From the NCBI GenBank assembly GCA_020284085.1, contig JACEVL010000029.1:1720348-1784347 (forward strand): a stretch of 64,000 nucleotides of DNA, given 5' to 3'. A program made the position numbers and the translations under genes. The stretch's first letter is position 1; each line of letters begins with the position of its first letter. The notes under the pieces are model-generated. The model ran no database searches. It was not told where the DNA came from and saw only the letters and a program-made list of their open reading frames with translations. Below are positions 31,701-42,129 of this stretch, one piece after another. The stretch is from Aporrectodea caliginosa. Taxonomy: Eukaryota; Annelida; Clitellata; Crassiclitellata; Lumbricidae.

Positions 31701-32018
31701 GAGCAGCTGGTACGGCGGATCTTGGGTCGAGAAAGCTTTGAAGCCGGAGAATCACATTATAAGTAAGAATAAGAATATCCTTTAAGAATATCCTTTACTA
31801 GACCAATTGCTAACTGCATTTCGGTGTAAGCAATAAATATATTCGGCATAGACATCGTCATAGGCATCAACATCATCATCATCAGCAGCAGCAGCAGTGC
31901 AATCATTGAAGAAAAATATAGTGCTGTCCTCTTCTTATTGTTCATACATCATCAAAGTAACTTAATCATCCTAACATAATTTCACGTAATTGGTCTGAAA
32001 ATATTTCATATCAGTTTT

Positions 32019-32158
32019 TTATTGAGACAGCTGTGCATAGATGGTTGACTGATCTCTTGTTGCACTAAGTTCTTGATAGACAGCTGTCAAGTGTGGTTCT
32101 TCTAGCTCAGTCTGAACTTGTTCTGCCTCATTTCGCTGCCCGATGTTCGAAGCTCTGG
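32019..32158 (-). CDS. Ig gene 2: cytoplasmic tail exon with YQEL-x9-YAQL
   Basis: Last exon of the complete receptor: 140 nt, acceptor GCACTAAAG, phase 1, ending in TAA. It encodes a tail of 46 residues with LTAVYQELSATRDQ followed by STIYAQLSQ at the C-terminus. Two YxxL motifs spaced by nine residues fit the broad ITAM consensus (YxxL-x6-12-YxxL). Alternatively TIYAQL matches the TxYxxV/I/L ITSM pattern of SLAM-type receptors, and AVYQEL is a weak ITIM. Tyrosine phosphorylation and SH2-protein recruitment are inferred from this. The equivalent exon of gene 3 (47362) keeps both motifs, which argues for selection. Confidence 0.82.
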
Positions 32159-32214
32159 CTTTAGTGCCTAAACAGATTACATTCCAACGTACACATAACG
32201 TTTATACTTGTAAT

Positions 32215-32520
32215 TGTAATCGAACATTTATATAGCGCAGCTCAGAAATCAGCAGCTCTTTCGACCCGCGTCAGTGCCTGCGGTAGCGAACAAGAAAGTC
32301 TTAAGGTGTCTCGGGAACTGGGAAGGTGAGAGTGTTAGTAACTCAAGGCAAAACTGGGGAGTGGGGAAGACAGTTCCAATCTGAGGGGCCAGCACTGGCA
32401 AAGCACGTGGAGTGGGCAGTGGCAGAGCGCATACGCGTGACAACCATGGGGCCGTGAGTTGCTAATCGCAGAGAGGCCCCTGCTGGTAAGGGAGTTACAA
32501 GCGCTATGCATTAAACTCAA
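32215..32520 (-). pseudogene. L2-type LINE C-terminus and 3' end (minus)
   Basis: The minus strand reads CFASAGPSDWNCLP and ends with GCGCTATATAAATGTTCGAT plus a TTACAATTAC tail. It is 5'-truncated and lies in the intron before the tail exon. Confidence 0.65.
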
Positions 32521-32891
32521 ACACAGTGCTTGAAATATTCAAGAGAATTAAATTACACTGGCATATTCTGTTTTTATTTTAGTTTAAACTAAAAAGTCCA
32601 CATACGAATAAAGGTAGACAGTTTCGTCGATTCCTTTAATATGTGATAGATGAGTTAGATATTGATGGCGTTTTTATATCTGGATTAGGCCTACCTGCAG
32701 ACGAGATTCGAGTGATTTTACAGAGAGCGAAGTTATTAACATTTTAACTTAATTAAACTCTCTTTCCTATAAAAATATTTTTCCTGTCGACCTAGGCTAA
32801 TTCTTCTAACTATATAGAATTGAACAGTAATGGAGCACTAAACGCATGCTAGTTTGTACACAGAGAGTTAAGTTTGCTATAATCTATCTAC

Positions 32892-33005
32892 CTGTTTTTG
32901 GTTTTGATCTGTTGCGTATAATGACGATGATTGTAGCAATGTTAACTGCCACTGATAAGGCTAACAATGATCCAAGAACTATGGCTGCTGGTGAGAGGGA
33001 ATCGC
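32892..33005 (-). CDS. Ig gene 2: transmembrane exon
   Basis: A 114-nt phase 1 exon between TTTTGCTTGCAG and the donor GTAGAT. It encodes SPAAIVLGSLLALSVAVNI then ATIIVIIRNRSKPKT: a single membrane-spanning helix of about 24 residues followed by a basic stop-transfer sequence. There is no charged residue inside the helix, so no obvious pairing with an adaptor chain, and signalling would rely on its own tail. It is joined in frame to the 33-nt linker exon (codon A|GC) and to the tail exon (G|CC). Confidence 0.82.
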
Positions 33006-33548
33006 CTGCAAGCAAAATAACACCAAACAGGACTAAAAGTAAATTCACGCAAAATGACCGTCGAAATTATCACATTATTATCCAAAGACTAAACGGGATC
33101 TGGAATAACAAGAAACCCATGATAAGGTTGGCCGAATTTGTCCGATGCTTAATAATTGAACGAATTTGGACAGAAAAATGGTTTGTTTGAATTATTATTA
33201 TTAACAGACATTAAACTATATATAACATGCTTAGTGCTGGTAGAATTTGAAATGCCAATCTATGATAGGCCTATAGAATAAACTTATAAGCTATTGGGGA
33301 GGTTGAACGCGTATATCGAACATGAACAAATGAAGCCAGGTGCTTTAACTCGTAATACCATTTCACTTGAGAATTTGTGCGAGTTGCTTCCGACTGAACG
33401 AAATGATAAATTCCAAAACAAAATTTCAAATTTAAAAGCCTGAAAAGAATTGCCGTGTTCGTATCGAACCTGTTGACAAATTAAACATATTTTAGATGAA
33501 TAAGTCAATTCAAACATCATACCACTGTACCTTGATGATAACATTTAC

Positions 33549-33581
33549 TTGCGGCTTCACACGAGGTAGAGTAATTTACAA
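33549..33581 (-). CDS. Ig gene 2: 33-nt membrane-proximal linker exon
   Basis: Micro-exon between TTTCTTTCAG and GTAAAT, phase 1. It encodes VNYSTSCEAA with an NYS glycosylation sequon and one cysteine that could form a dimer bond. Support comes from clean splice sites, exact phase and position between the I-set and transmembrane exons, but it is short, so it needs transcript evidence. Confidence 0.6.
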
Positions 33582-33686
33582 CTGAAAGAAATAATTAATT
33601 ATAAAATAAATTCCAACTTTGATATCTGAAAACGGACTGCTGGCTATATTTTGTGGAAATAGTTCGATACCAAACGTATTTGCACA

Positions 33687-33760
33687 AAAGTTAGAGATGC
33701 CTTGCTCAGATTAGATCTGTGTTCATGGGCATCCGGATGGGGACCACTTAACCGCCTGGA
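33687..33760 (+). repeat. left arm of an inverted repeat
   Basis: GTTAGAGATGCCTTGCTCAG through CATCCGGATGGGGACCACTTAACC is repeated in reverse complement at 34391-34434 plus 34755-34787, the right arm being split by a dimeric SINE. Confidence 0.75.
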
Positions 33761-34390
33761 AATTGCGCATACTTTACTAAATTTACTTATCATCAAAGTT
33801 TTCAACTATGAATGGCTACGATTTTTCCACATTTTTATTTTTATCCAAACTAATCAAGATAACCTGACAATTTTAAAATATACAGAAACCTTTTAAATTT
33901 TAAGTTTTAAAAAATAAATGTTCAGATAATTATAGCTAAAAATGATCTCATAACGCTAACGCTCAGAACGCTCCAAATCTTGTCAAATGCATTCAAAAGC
34001 GTAGGTATGTATGTATGTATGTATGTATTTACGACGATTTATATAGCGTTGTTGGTAGCAAGCTACTTCTAGAACGCTCAACCAGTAGCGGCAGCCATCA
34101 ACAGGCGCCCAGCCCTCAGGTGGCTGTTGGGATTCGCGCCAGACACTAATCGTGGGAGCGAGTGCCGAGGGTGACGTGATCGCTTTCTTTCGGCACCCTC
34201 GTTAGTCTCGTTTCAATAATTTAACACTTTGTCCACCCCTAAAATAATTTCTGCGTACACCCATGTCTGTACAACGTTTTGTCTATCAACCACCAAAGTC
34301 TTGAGGTTAGAAGTTAGAACTAGAAAACAGAAAATCATCGCGACAGATTAGTAAGAAACATACATCCTGAAAATTGCATAAAATCTAGGA

Positions 34391-34787
34391 GGTTAAGTGC
34401 TCCCCATCCGGACGCCCATGAACACAGAACACGTAGATCAGAGATTAATTTCTCGGACCTTTACTGCGGGTGGCTCGGTCGCAATATAAATGTGGAGTAC
34501 AATACAATACAACACAATAGAACTGGGGCGCGGTGGTGTAGGGGTATGTTCGGTGCCTTGCAACGGGAGGGTTGCGGGTTCGAATCCACCTCAAAATCCG
34601 CCGCGTAGGGACCCTGGGCAAGTCCTTCACTCGCAATTGCTCATGCGCTTCGGCGTGAAACTCCGATTCAGCGTCTGCGGAGTAGTCGGGAGCGCATCTG
34701 AAAAGGAAGCTTGTAGGGTCGCTAAAACAAGTGTTCAAATACAATACAATACAATAGATCTAATCTGAGCAAGGCATCTCTAACTTT
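34391..34787 (-). repeat. right arm of the inverted repeat, interrupted by a SINE dimer
   Basis: Arm pieces are 34391-34434 (GGTTAAGTGCTCCCCATCCG...) and 34755-34787 (GATCTAATCTGAGCAAGGCA...). The uninterrupted left arm gives the pre-insertion sequence. TAGATC flanks the insert on both sides, a likely target-site duplication. Confidence 0.7.
34435..34756 (+). mobile_element. dimeric SINE-D/SINE-A insertion, 5'-truncated
   Basis: 34437-34524 is the SINE-D tail starting at AGAGATTAATTTCTCGGA (tRNA head missing). The AACTGGGGCGC junction and a full SINE-A (34525-34756) follow. The same composite is complete at 9057-9445, so the dimer moved as one unit and was 5'-truncated on insertion. Confidence 0.75.
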
Positions 34788-34919
34788 TGTGTAAACAAGT
34801 TCGATATTGGCATAGGTTTCTAGCCTTAAACTCTGGAATTTCCTCTCCGTATCTGCTATATCAGTTCAGCCGCTGACTTGTTCCTGATTTATAGACAATT
34901 TCGGTCTTCTGTATGATTA

Positions 34920-34990
34920 TGGCTTGGATTCGGTGCGCCATCGGTTGATGCCCTTTGCCTTAGAAACCGACGCAATGGAAGTTACTAATT
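34920..34990 (+). repeat. retroelement 3' tail (CCATCGGTTGATGCC family)
   Basis: GTGCGCCATCGGTTGATGCC then CAATGGAAGTTACTAATTA, the same family as at 985-1165. Confidence 0.55.
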
Positions 34991-35051
34991 AATAATATTT
35001 TCCTCAATAATAATAGCAAAAACTCTCTCAATACGTCGTAGTTATAATAAT

Positions 35052-35272
35052 AATAATAATATCTTTTCTTTATTAAGCGCCTGACAAACGCACTGCGCTG
35101 TACATTCACATGTTATGCAATTGAAATCTTAACTACTAACAGAACAGACAGCCATGTAATACAACGGCGCTAATAGCAGCCTAGAAAGCAAATCCGCCCA
35201 ACGGGGCTCGAACTCGGTACCTCTCGGTCTCTGTGCCAGATGTTATCCAATGCGCCACGCCCCCCACCCCCA
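35052..35272 (-). mobile_element. SINE-B (tRNA-derived), full copy (minus)
   Basis: The minus strand starts with GGGGCGTGGCGCATTGGATA (A-box region) and carries a B-box GAGTTCGAGCCCCG. The body ends in CGCACTGCGTTTGTCAGGCG and CTTAATAAAGAAAAG. The tRNA-like head folds plausibly, but a tRNA gene is excluded by the family body and by the second copy at 19926. Confidence 0.7.
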
Positions 35273-35666
35273 AGTTGGCAAGTAATAACTGAAATACCAA
35301 CGAATAAAGTGGCGTCACAAATGCGTCGCAAAATAAATGATTCCTTTAAAGTTTTCAATGCAATTAACCATCTATTTTTTTTTTATTTAATTGAAAGATT
35401 GAGAAAGCAGGTTTGTATAAGTACTTATAAGATTCACTTTGTTTGCTTAAAGAGAGGACTCTTGTAAAAAAGTTTCTTTCCACATGAATTAAAAGGAACG
35501 ATGTATAAATAGCCTAAGACATAGAATGTTAAGAAAATCAATTAACATCATAATCGACAGATTTAGCTTAAGAACTTATTACGTGTGATAAAAGCCGTGA
35601 ATTTAGGTTTGTGCGATAAACGCAGTACAAAAAAGATCCGAGTAAATGACAAGTTACATGACTTAC

Positions 35667-35912
35667 ACACATTAATTGTTGTTTCGATTGTCTCCGAACG
35701 TGTTGTTTCTTGAATTTCATTGGATGCAGTACAAGTATAGTCTCCGTTCATATCAGCTGCAATTGTTGCTCCACTGTAAGCGCGTGAGCCTGGACCAATC
35801 CATGAATAAGTTGCTGAAGGATTCGCTGTTGCATTACATGTAAGCGTGACTGTGTCGCCCGGACATTTAGGCACTTCATCACTCTTCGTTATAGATGGTT
35901 TATCCGGAGCAT
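35667..35912 (-). CDS. Ig gene 2: I-set Ig exon
   Basis: A 246-nt phase 1 exon between TTTCTAATAG and GTAAGT. It encodes one I-set/C2-like domain: PSITK, GDTVTLTCNA, YSWIGPGSR, DMNGDYTCTASNE, TINV. The canonical B- and F-strand cysteines and the C-strand tryptophan are present, with an NAT sequon. The preceding exon's last base T plus AT gives Tyr at the junction. A decayed duplicate of this exon lies at 36110-36275. Confidence 0.85.
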
Positions 35913-36109
35913 CTATTAGAAAGCGATATATTTCACAAAATACAATATTGGCATAATTAAAATAATGGTACTCAATATTGGCAACCCATTGAAAAATAAC
36001 TCTAAAGAATACTCTAAAGTAGTATGGTCACGTTCTGCAGGACACGCGGAATGATCTCAGATTACGGAGAATGACGGCACAATACAGCTAATGAAGTACA
36101 GAAATACGC

Positions 36110-36275
36110 CGAGAGAATAAGTTGCTGGCGGATTTACCGTCGCATAGCAAGTAGCCTAGTCCGGACAAATAGGTACTTCCTCACTCCTCCTTATAGATTA
36201 TCACTCTTCTTTATAGATTGTTTTATAACCGGAGTAGGCCTATCTACTAGAAAGCGATACATTTCGGAAATACAA
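36110..36275 (-). pseudogene. decayed tandem copy of the I-set exon
   Basis: GAATAAGTTGCTGGCGGATT, TCCGGACAAATAGG, ACTTCCTCACTCCTCC and CTACTAGAAAGCGATACATTTC align with 35808-35935. Insertions and substitutions destroy the frame. Flanking sequence also matches (AAAATAACTC...AATGACGG at 35994 versus 36594), so a segment was duplicated and not only the exon. Confidence 0.7.
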
Positions 36276-36295
36276 CTGACGTAATGACATGCAAC

Positions 36296-36562
36296 CAGTG
36301 CTTTTTTTCTAGGAAAAAAGGTTCCGGAACTCAACTAATTCAGAACAGTTATAGGGGCATATTTTATGCTAATATTTCTGTTTCCTATAATATATCAGTA
36401 GCCTATCAATAAACACTGCAAGCTCTTACATTAAATTAAAGCATCTAAATAATTTTATATAATTTTTTAATAAAAATGTAAATTAAATAAATTATTATAT
36501 AATGACTGAAAAAAGGTACCGGAACGCCGTTCCGGACCGCTCCTGGCTGAAAAAAAGCACTG
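36296..36562. mobile_element. 267-bp hAT-type MITE
   Basis: The ends CAGTGCTTTTTTTC are perfect over 14 bp on both sides (right end reverse complemented). They are bounded by an exact 8-bp duplication CATGCAAC (36288-36295 and 36563-36570). Inside, AAAAAAGGTTCCGGAAC near the left and AAAAAGGTACCGGAAC near the right are further repeats. It lies within the duplicated I-set segment. Confidence 0.9.
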
Positions 36563-37244
36563 CATGCAACTCAATATATTTTACAAACCTTTCAAAAAAT
36601 AACTATAGGACATACTCTGAAGCTCTGTAGCAAGAAGTATGAATAGACCACGTTTCTCAGAATACAGGGAATGACGGAGTAAAGAGAGAAAGACGCCGAA
36701 AGTATGGCGTTTAACTTTAATTTGCCTATTATTTCTAGAGGAGTAATCAATGTAATTGAACTCCAATTATAAACACGGATAAACTTCTATTATAATATCC
36801 ATGCATGAGTGAATGGAGCCAAAACGGAAAGTGGCAATGCTATCATAACCATCACAGCTGTGTACAGAATATTAGACGATGTCCATGAATTCACTAGCCG
36901 TGATCTTGGCATGCTTGTCAAAAAATGACGCATCCCAGATCAGGCTAAAATGGACTGAAGCAGATCAAAGTCCTCTAATTCTGATGCCACTCTGGGGCAC
37001 ACCATTGTGCTCTGCAAAGCTGTAAAAAGGTCAATGTCAAATTTTGACATTTAACACTTTAACGACGAAAGTGTACTAAAAGCGACCGGGAAACTAGTGC
37101 AACTAGTCTTTAAAGTGTTATAATTATACTAAATTTCATATATACAAATATACAGATTCGTGCATACGAACACACGAACATATATATTATAGGCTACAAT
37201 CACAAATATCAAGACGGGTGTCAGAATAGAAGTAGGATGCTTAC

Positions 37245-37592
37245 ACGAGACGTCGATAGTTGAAGTTGGAGGTGGAGTAGAGACGCTGTTAGGAGTGTTG
37301 CTTGCGAACATTGTCGTTGACCCGTATATCTTGTAGGTTATGCTACATGTATACGGTTGAATTGCCTGTCGTTCAGCTGTAATTGAAATGCTAGAACTAA
37401 CTGAGTTGGCTGTCGATGAAGGTGAACCAGTTACAACATTTCCATCGGAATCTGTCCAGATGAGTTGAGGCTGAATGGTCGGCGTTTGAGACGAAGCAGT
37501 TGAAGTGTTGTATCTCACTGTGTAGGACATTGTGACTTGGTCTCCATCAACAACTCCTGATGTATTCCTCACTGTGATTGAGGGATCTCGGT
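37245..37592 (-). CDS. Ig gene 2: second Ig-domain exon
   Basis: A 348-nt phase 1 exon between GATTTGTTTTAG and GTAAGC. It encodes RDPSITVRNTSGVVDGDQ, VTMSYTVRYNTS, QLIWTDSDGN and QPYTCSITYKI. The fold looks Ig-like (W and YTC are placed correctly). The usual B-strand cysteine is replaced by Tyr in VTMSYTV, and the same is true in gene 1, so this domain lacks the standard disulphide. Two NTS sequons are present. The junction to the V exon makes GAC (Asp). Confidence 0.82.
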
Positions 37593-37779
37593 CTAAAACA
37601 AATCAAGTCAAATCCAAATAACTTAAATGTATTGTTCAGTATAATTATGTTGACCTGGAGACAAAAACTGCACAGCGTCACACATGTTACACTTCTTTTC
37701 CAGCTATTTGTAGCTGTAAGATTTATGCGATTGGGGATTGCCTTATAAAGCGCGTGTACGTAGGCCATAGTAATGTAAT

Positions 37780-37880
37780 GTAATGTAATTAGCAACTTCT
37801 ATTGCGCCGGTGTCTAATGCACAAGGCATCAACCGATGGCGCATCAAAACAATCCGTAATTAGGTCAACATCCAGAAACG
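37780..37880 (-). repeat. retroelement 3' tail (minus)
   Basis: The reverse complement of the CCATCGGTTGATGCC family, preceded by TAATGTAATGTAATG. Confidence 0.5.
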
Positions 37881-37995
37881 TATGTCGTAATTTTAATCGT
37901 AAGCTTAAATTTCTAAAGTTATACTGTAGAACTAAGAGCAGGACCTCAGCACATTCGCGAGTATTGCATCTTGTCAGAGGGAATGTACACAGATA

Positions 37996-40304
37996 GGGGA
38001 GGGTGGGGTAAATAAAACATGAGCGGTATGATGCCTATGAACATTATTTCAATCATCTAATTTACCGATTCCAAATTTTAGTTGACCCGTTTTTTACTTG
38101 CATTTCCGGTTTTAAAAAAAACATGTCATTTTCGTGTTCCAAATGAACAGATCACTTGTTATCAACAAAAACCTAACTTTGCGAAAACCGATGTAAGTAT
38201 TTCCTGTTTTACTTGTGTGTGCAAATTATATGATTCACTGTTACCAAAAGATGTAGGCCTATGTCTTCTTGGAATCATACACTTTTAGAAATGATAGATT
38301 GAAATTGAACCTGTCATTGAAGTAGTCGTGCTAGTCGCATGGTTTGGAATGTAACTACTCGGGTTGCGGGGTCAGATGCTCATGGGCGTATTGTCTAACT
38401 TGGCGTCTTACCTCATCTGATTGACTTAATGCCTACACCAAAGGTATCTAAAAGTTTTGCCTGAATTGCAATATTTTTTTGTAATTTACTCTTTGCAAAC
38501 CTTTTATTTTTTCACTAAAAAAAGTCCGTTTCAGAAAATGGTACGAAACTATAAGAGAAAACACAGAGAGGAGAATATGGTCTGGAAACTTAGTTAATTG
38601 CTGTGACAAAAGTCAGGTGGGACGAAATTAGTAAGAGAAAAGCAGAGCAAACTTATAGGCCTATTACAGCTCCAAGAAAAACTCTCTTACTAGGGTAACT
38701 AGGCATCTAAAAGGTTTAGTCGCCAGCCCTGGTCAGCTTGGTCACTTTAGTTCTGTAGCCTACTCAGCGTTGACTATTATTTGAGAAAGTGCTGCAAGAT
38801 CACATTCTGTATCTACAGCAGATAATGTTTGGTCTAACACCAACTGACGCTCGCAAGCTTGCTTTTCAACTCGCTGAAGGAATGCAAATAAAACATCAAT
38901 TTAACCCCGACATATTTCCACCGGAACTTTTTTGTCATCATTAGTAACGGACGAAACAAAACACGCTTTAAATGTGACAAAACAATCAACATCTATGAGC
39001 ATTTCTAATACAGAACCACCAATTGACGTTCCAGGACATGTGGAAACAGAAACGGTCCTCTCTTGTGCAGATATTGTAGACCTAGGCCTAGCTGCTGAAA
39101 ATCCAGTTTCCAGCAGAAACTACTGAAGCTCCGTTACACGTAAGTTACAAGGTTGCAACAGGTCTTTTAGATATGGATTGTGAAAGTAGCCTATATCCAG
39201 CACTCCTGTTTCTGATATCATGTCGTTATTATCACCATCCCTAAATGCAAAAAAGAAAAGAAAAAGAGCAAGAAAGGTGGAAACAGCTGCAGTTCTGATA
39301 TCGACTCCATGCGAACAAAAATCTTGGAAAACCACTGAAGAAAAGATCACAAAAAAGAAAATAACAAAGCAAACACATGTGTTCAAATCTACCAAGCCAA
39401 AAACGGAAAGAAAAGTCGCATGCAGAGAAGATAAGAAACCAGCCAAGATAAAGCTGCAGTTCCCTAATGAACCATTTGTGCAGAAAGATAAATATAAAGA
39501 AAGGAAACAGGATGGTGAAAAATCATCTGCAATTCAGAAAAACAAAGAAGGCTACTATTTCTGCTTAAATTGCGATGAATAGAACACTGATCTGCCGTTA
39601 GAGCATTGGATGCAGTGCAAAGAGTGTTCAGGCTAGGCACATGAAGCTTGCACAGACGATGAACAGTCAACTAGCTGTGTGTGCGATTATTGCCGATGAA
39701 AATTCAATTAATCCTATTTTGCTTCATTTAATTGCTGCATCTACCGTTACAATAAATGAAAAGATTACAACAGTTTTTAAGTTTTAGGCCAGATATATCA
39801 GAATTAATAAACAATACATAGGCAGAAGTCATACGTAGGGCCTACCCAGATGCTGAGACTGTTTTTATGTCCAGTAATAAAAACTGACTTTTTTTCATTT
39901 TTTCATTTTTTCAAAACAAACACTTTTTTATTTTTTTTATTTTGCAAACAAATTAATTTCTTTTAACTTTTGTTTCGTAATGTAACAAAACAAAACTTTT
40001 TATCAGGACTTTATCTGATAAACAAACCTTATGCTATGCAGAATTAATATGGTAATTAGCCAGTATATATATATATTATCAGTGGGATAAAATGCCCAGG
40101 ACATGGGCATTTTGCCCCGTGTATGGGCCAAATTGCCCATATTGAATTAAAAAAATAAAGACAATACTATGTAAAATTTTAATCTATTTAAAGTTTTTAA
40201 ATTTAGTGATATTGCGGTATCATCATAAATGTTTTTCAAATGTCTTTATGTTTTGCTCTCTGGACACAGTATTTCTTAAAGTTGGTGTTTGCCCCACCCT
40301 CCCC
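37996..40304 (+). mobile_element. decayed pogo-like (Tc1/mariner group) transposon
   Basis: The ends are GGGGAGGGTGGGGYAAA (37996-38012, and reverse complement at 40288-40304), flanked by TA on both sides. Inside are relics of a pogo transposase: MVRNYKRK at 38538 (N-terminal start), GLTPTDARKLAFQLAEGMQI at 38828 (CENP-B-type segment), and a C-terminal Cys/His finger at about 39560-39700. The DDE catalytic core is deleted. It occupies the intron between the V and second Ig exons of gene 2. Confidence 0.85.
39220..39702 (+). pseudogene. pogo transposase C-terminus with PHD-like finger
   Basis: A Lys-rich linker (NAKKKRKRARK) is followed by YYFCLNCDE, a stop, LPLEHWMQCKECSG, a stop where the family has Trp, then AHEACTD and CVCDYC. 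The C-x2-C ... W-x-x-C-x-x-C ... H-E-x-C ... C-x-x-C pattern is that of the PHD-like finger at the end of many invertebrate pogo transposases. The in-frame stops show decay. Confidence 0.7.
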
Positions 40305-40383
40305 TATCAATTGAAGGTCCAAATCCGGATGCCAGGACAACAATATTAATGTCCCCAGTTTTTCGCCATTACAGCATATCGTT

Positions 40384-40715
40384 TCAGCATTGCAAATTAA
40401 GTTCAGCGTTAATCTTTATCCTTCGCAGACACCAGAAAATAAGTGTGTAAAATAAGCATAAAGCAACCAGAAAAGAACTATAAGGAACAAGCATGACTAA
40501 ATAAGCTGGTCTTTGATAGGTTCCATTCTTCAACTGAATAGCGCTTCGTTTGATTGTAGCCGTAAATGGATTAACTGGCGACTCTAAAGATATAGAATAC
40601 CTGAGTGCAGATGAGCTGTCAAGACAGATTTCCGTCTGGGACGAGAAAGATCGGAAGGATAGACGAACAGATGATGAGGAAAAGAAGTCTTGAATAGGTG
40701 TAACTTTGTTTTTGA
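40384..40715 (-). CDS. candidate alternative terminal exon of Ig gene 2 (stalk, TM, short tail)
   Basis: A minus-strand exon with acceptor AACTGGCTTTTTAG and an open frame of 109 codons to TGA. The acceptor phase (1) matches the V exon's donor exactly, and joining signal peptide, V and this exon gives 714 nt (237 residues). It encodes an extracellular piece with one Cys and an NGT sequon. A hydrophobic span follows (YLVMLVPYSSFLVALCLFYT then LIFWC) with a basic RRIKI end and no tyrosine motif. It would make a short receptor lacking the second Ig, I-set and signalling tail. I do not recognise the extracellular part. It may instead be an unrelated fragment. Confidence 0.5.
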
Positions 40716-40849
40716 CTAAAAAGCCAGTTGGGTGATTGATAGTAGATATTGGCCAATATCTGCTATCAATTGTGGCAAATGGATCGTTGGAAAATAGAAA
40801 ATACGTACAAGCATACATACATACATACTCGCACAGTTACAGAGACAAA

Positions 40850-42012
40850 CAAGACAAGCTTCGTCAGCTTCGAGTGGTCTCTCTCTCTCACGATACGGTC
40901 GTGGTCCTTGTTTACGCCTTTGTTACCAGTCGAATTGACAACTGTTGCTCCCTACTTGCGTGTGCAATGTTTGGTAAACTAAACAAGATCTGGAAAGATA
41001 AAAGCATATCGACGAGAACAAAGCTGAAGTTATACGAAACCTTTGTCATACCGGTACTACTGTATGGCTCAGAATGCTGGTGCCTGAGGGAGGAGGATGA
41101 GAGGAGACTCTACTTGACGACGGAAATGAGCTGGCTGGGAATAATAAAGGACAGGAGCAAAAGAGATAAGATTAGAAATGAGGTGACTAGAAGAGAACTA
41201 GGACAGAGAGATACAATTATCGACAGAATAATAAAGAAAAGGCTGAAGTGGCTGGGACATGTGATGAGAATTGGCAATGACAGATTACCATCAGTGGCTT
41301 TACAAGGATATGTGGAGGGACCTAGGAGTAGAGGAAGACAACAAAAAACAAAGATGGATAATATACGAGAGGATCTAGAGAGAATGAAGATGAACATCGG
41401 AGAATCAAAGGAAAAAATCAAGGATAGAGAATTCTGGAGACGACAAGTTGAGGACTCATCGTTGGCTCGGCCTGACGGAGGAGAAACGAAGAAGAAGAAG
41501 CTCCCAACTTGCTGGCCTTCCTCTTGGGGTTCTGGGGCGACTAGATCGAGTTCTACGCTCGGCTGCTCGTCTTATTGGACGACTTCCTAAGTTCTCTCCT
41601 GTCTCTGCAGACGTGCGTGATGTGTTGCACTGGCTGCCTATCTCTCAGCGGATCTAATACCGCACTGCTGCTGTGGTTTGTCGCTGCGTTCTTGGCTGTG
41701 CTTCATCTTACTCGCGTGATCTTTGCCGCCCAGTGCCTGACGTTGCAGCGCGTCGGGCGCGTCGTTCTATGACGAGGGGTGAGCTCCTAGTTCCACGTGC
41801 ACGCTTGGCTATTAAGCAGCGCCGTGCTATTTCGGTTGTGGGACCTTCCACCTGGAATGACCTCCCGCTTAAGCTCCGCTCTTTACTTGTGAGCGGCAGT
41901 GAGCCATCCGGCAGGGTTCTATAAGTCCATCAAGTCTTTTTCTTTAGTCGTGGCTGAGCCGGAGGCGCTTCTGAGTAGCTTCTTGAAGAGGCGCTATATA
42001 AATGCTCTGAAT
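40850..42012 (+). pseudogene. L2-type LINE C-terminus, split by another LINE fragment
   Basis: 40862-40959 reads LRQLRVVSLSHDTVVVLVYA then FVTSRIDNCCSLL. It resumes at 41500 with GLPLGVLGRLDRVLRSAARL, DVLHWLPISQRI, RRAISVVGPSTWNDLPLKLR and the terminal GGCGCTATATAAATG plus (GAAT)n. Several stops. A different LINE 3' fragment sits between. Confidence 0.75.
40960..41499 (+). pseudogene. nested LINE 3' fragment inside the L2 copy
   Basis: An open frame encodes STRTKLKLYETFVIPVLLYG, SECWCLREEDERRLYLTTEM, RNEVTRRELGQRD, LKWLGHVMRIGNDRLPSVAL and WRRQVEDSSLARPDGG, ending in (AAG)n. This is the C-terminal end common in RTE/Jockey-like elements. It is bounded by GCTCCCTACTTGC (40947-40959) and GCTCCCAACTTGC (41500-41512), a 13-bp target-site duplication with one mismatch. 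5'-truncated. Confidence 0.8.
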
Positions 42013-42129
42013 GAATGAATGAAACATACATGTACATGCATTTATACGTGCAAAAAATGTACATATATTATGTATACATAAAGATACAAATACTTAAATG
42101 CTCACATATGCATACAAGCATACATGCAG

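Noticed and set aside
33284..33544. 86-codon minus-strand frame next to the linker exon
   Set aside because: It overlaps intron sequence between the linker and transmembrane exons. It reads past the GTAAAT donor and has no domain.
40736..41590. A single 284-codon gene
   Set aside because: It is a fusion by chance of an L2 fragment, a nested LINE 3' fragment and L2 sequence again, shown by the target-site duplication at 40947 and 41500.
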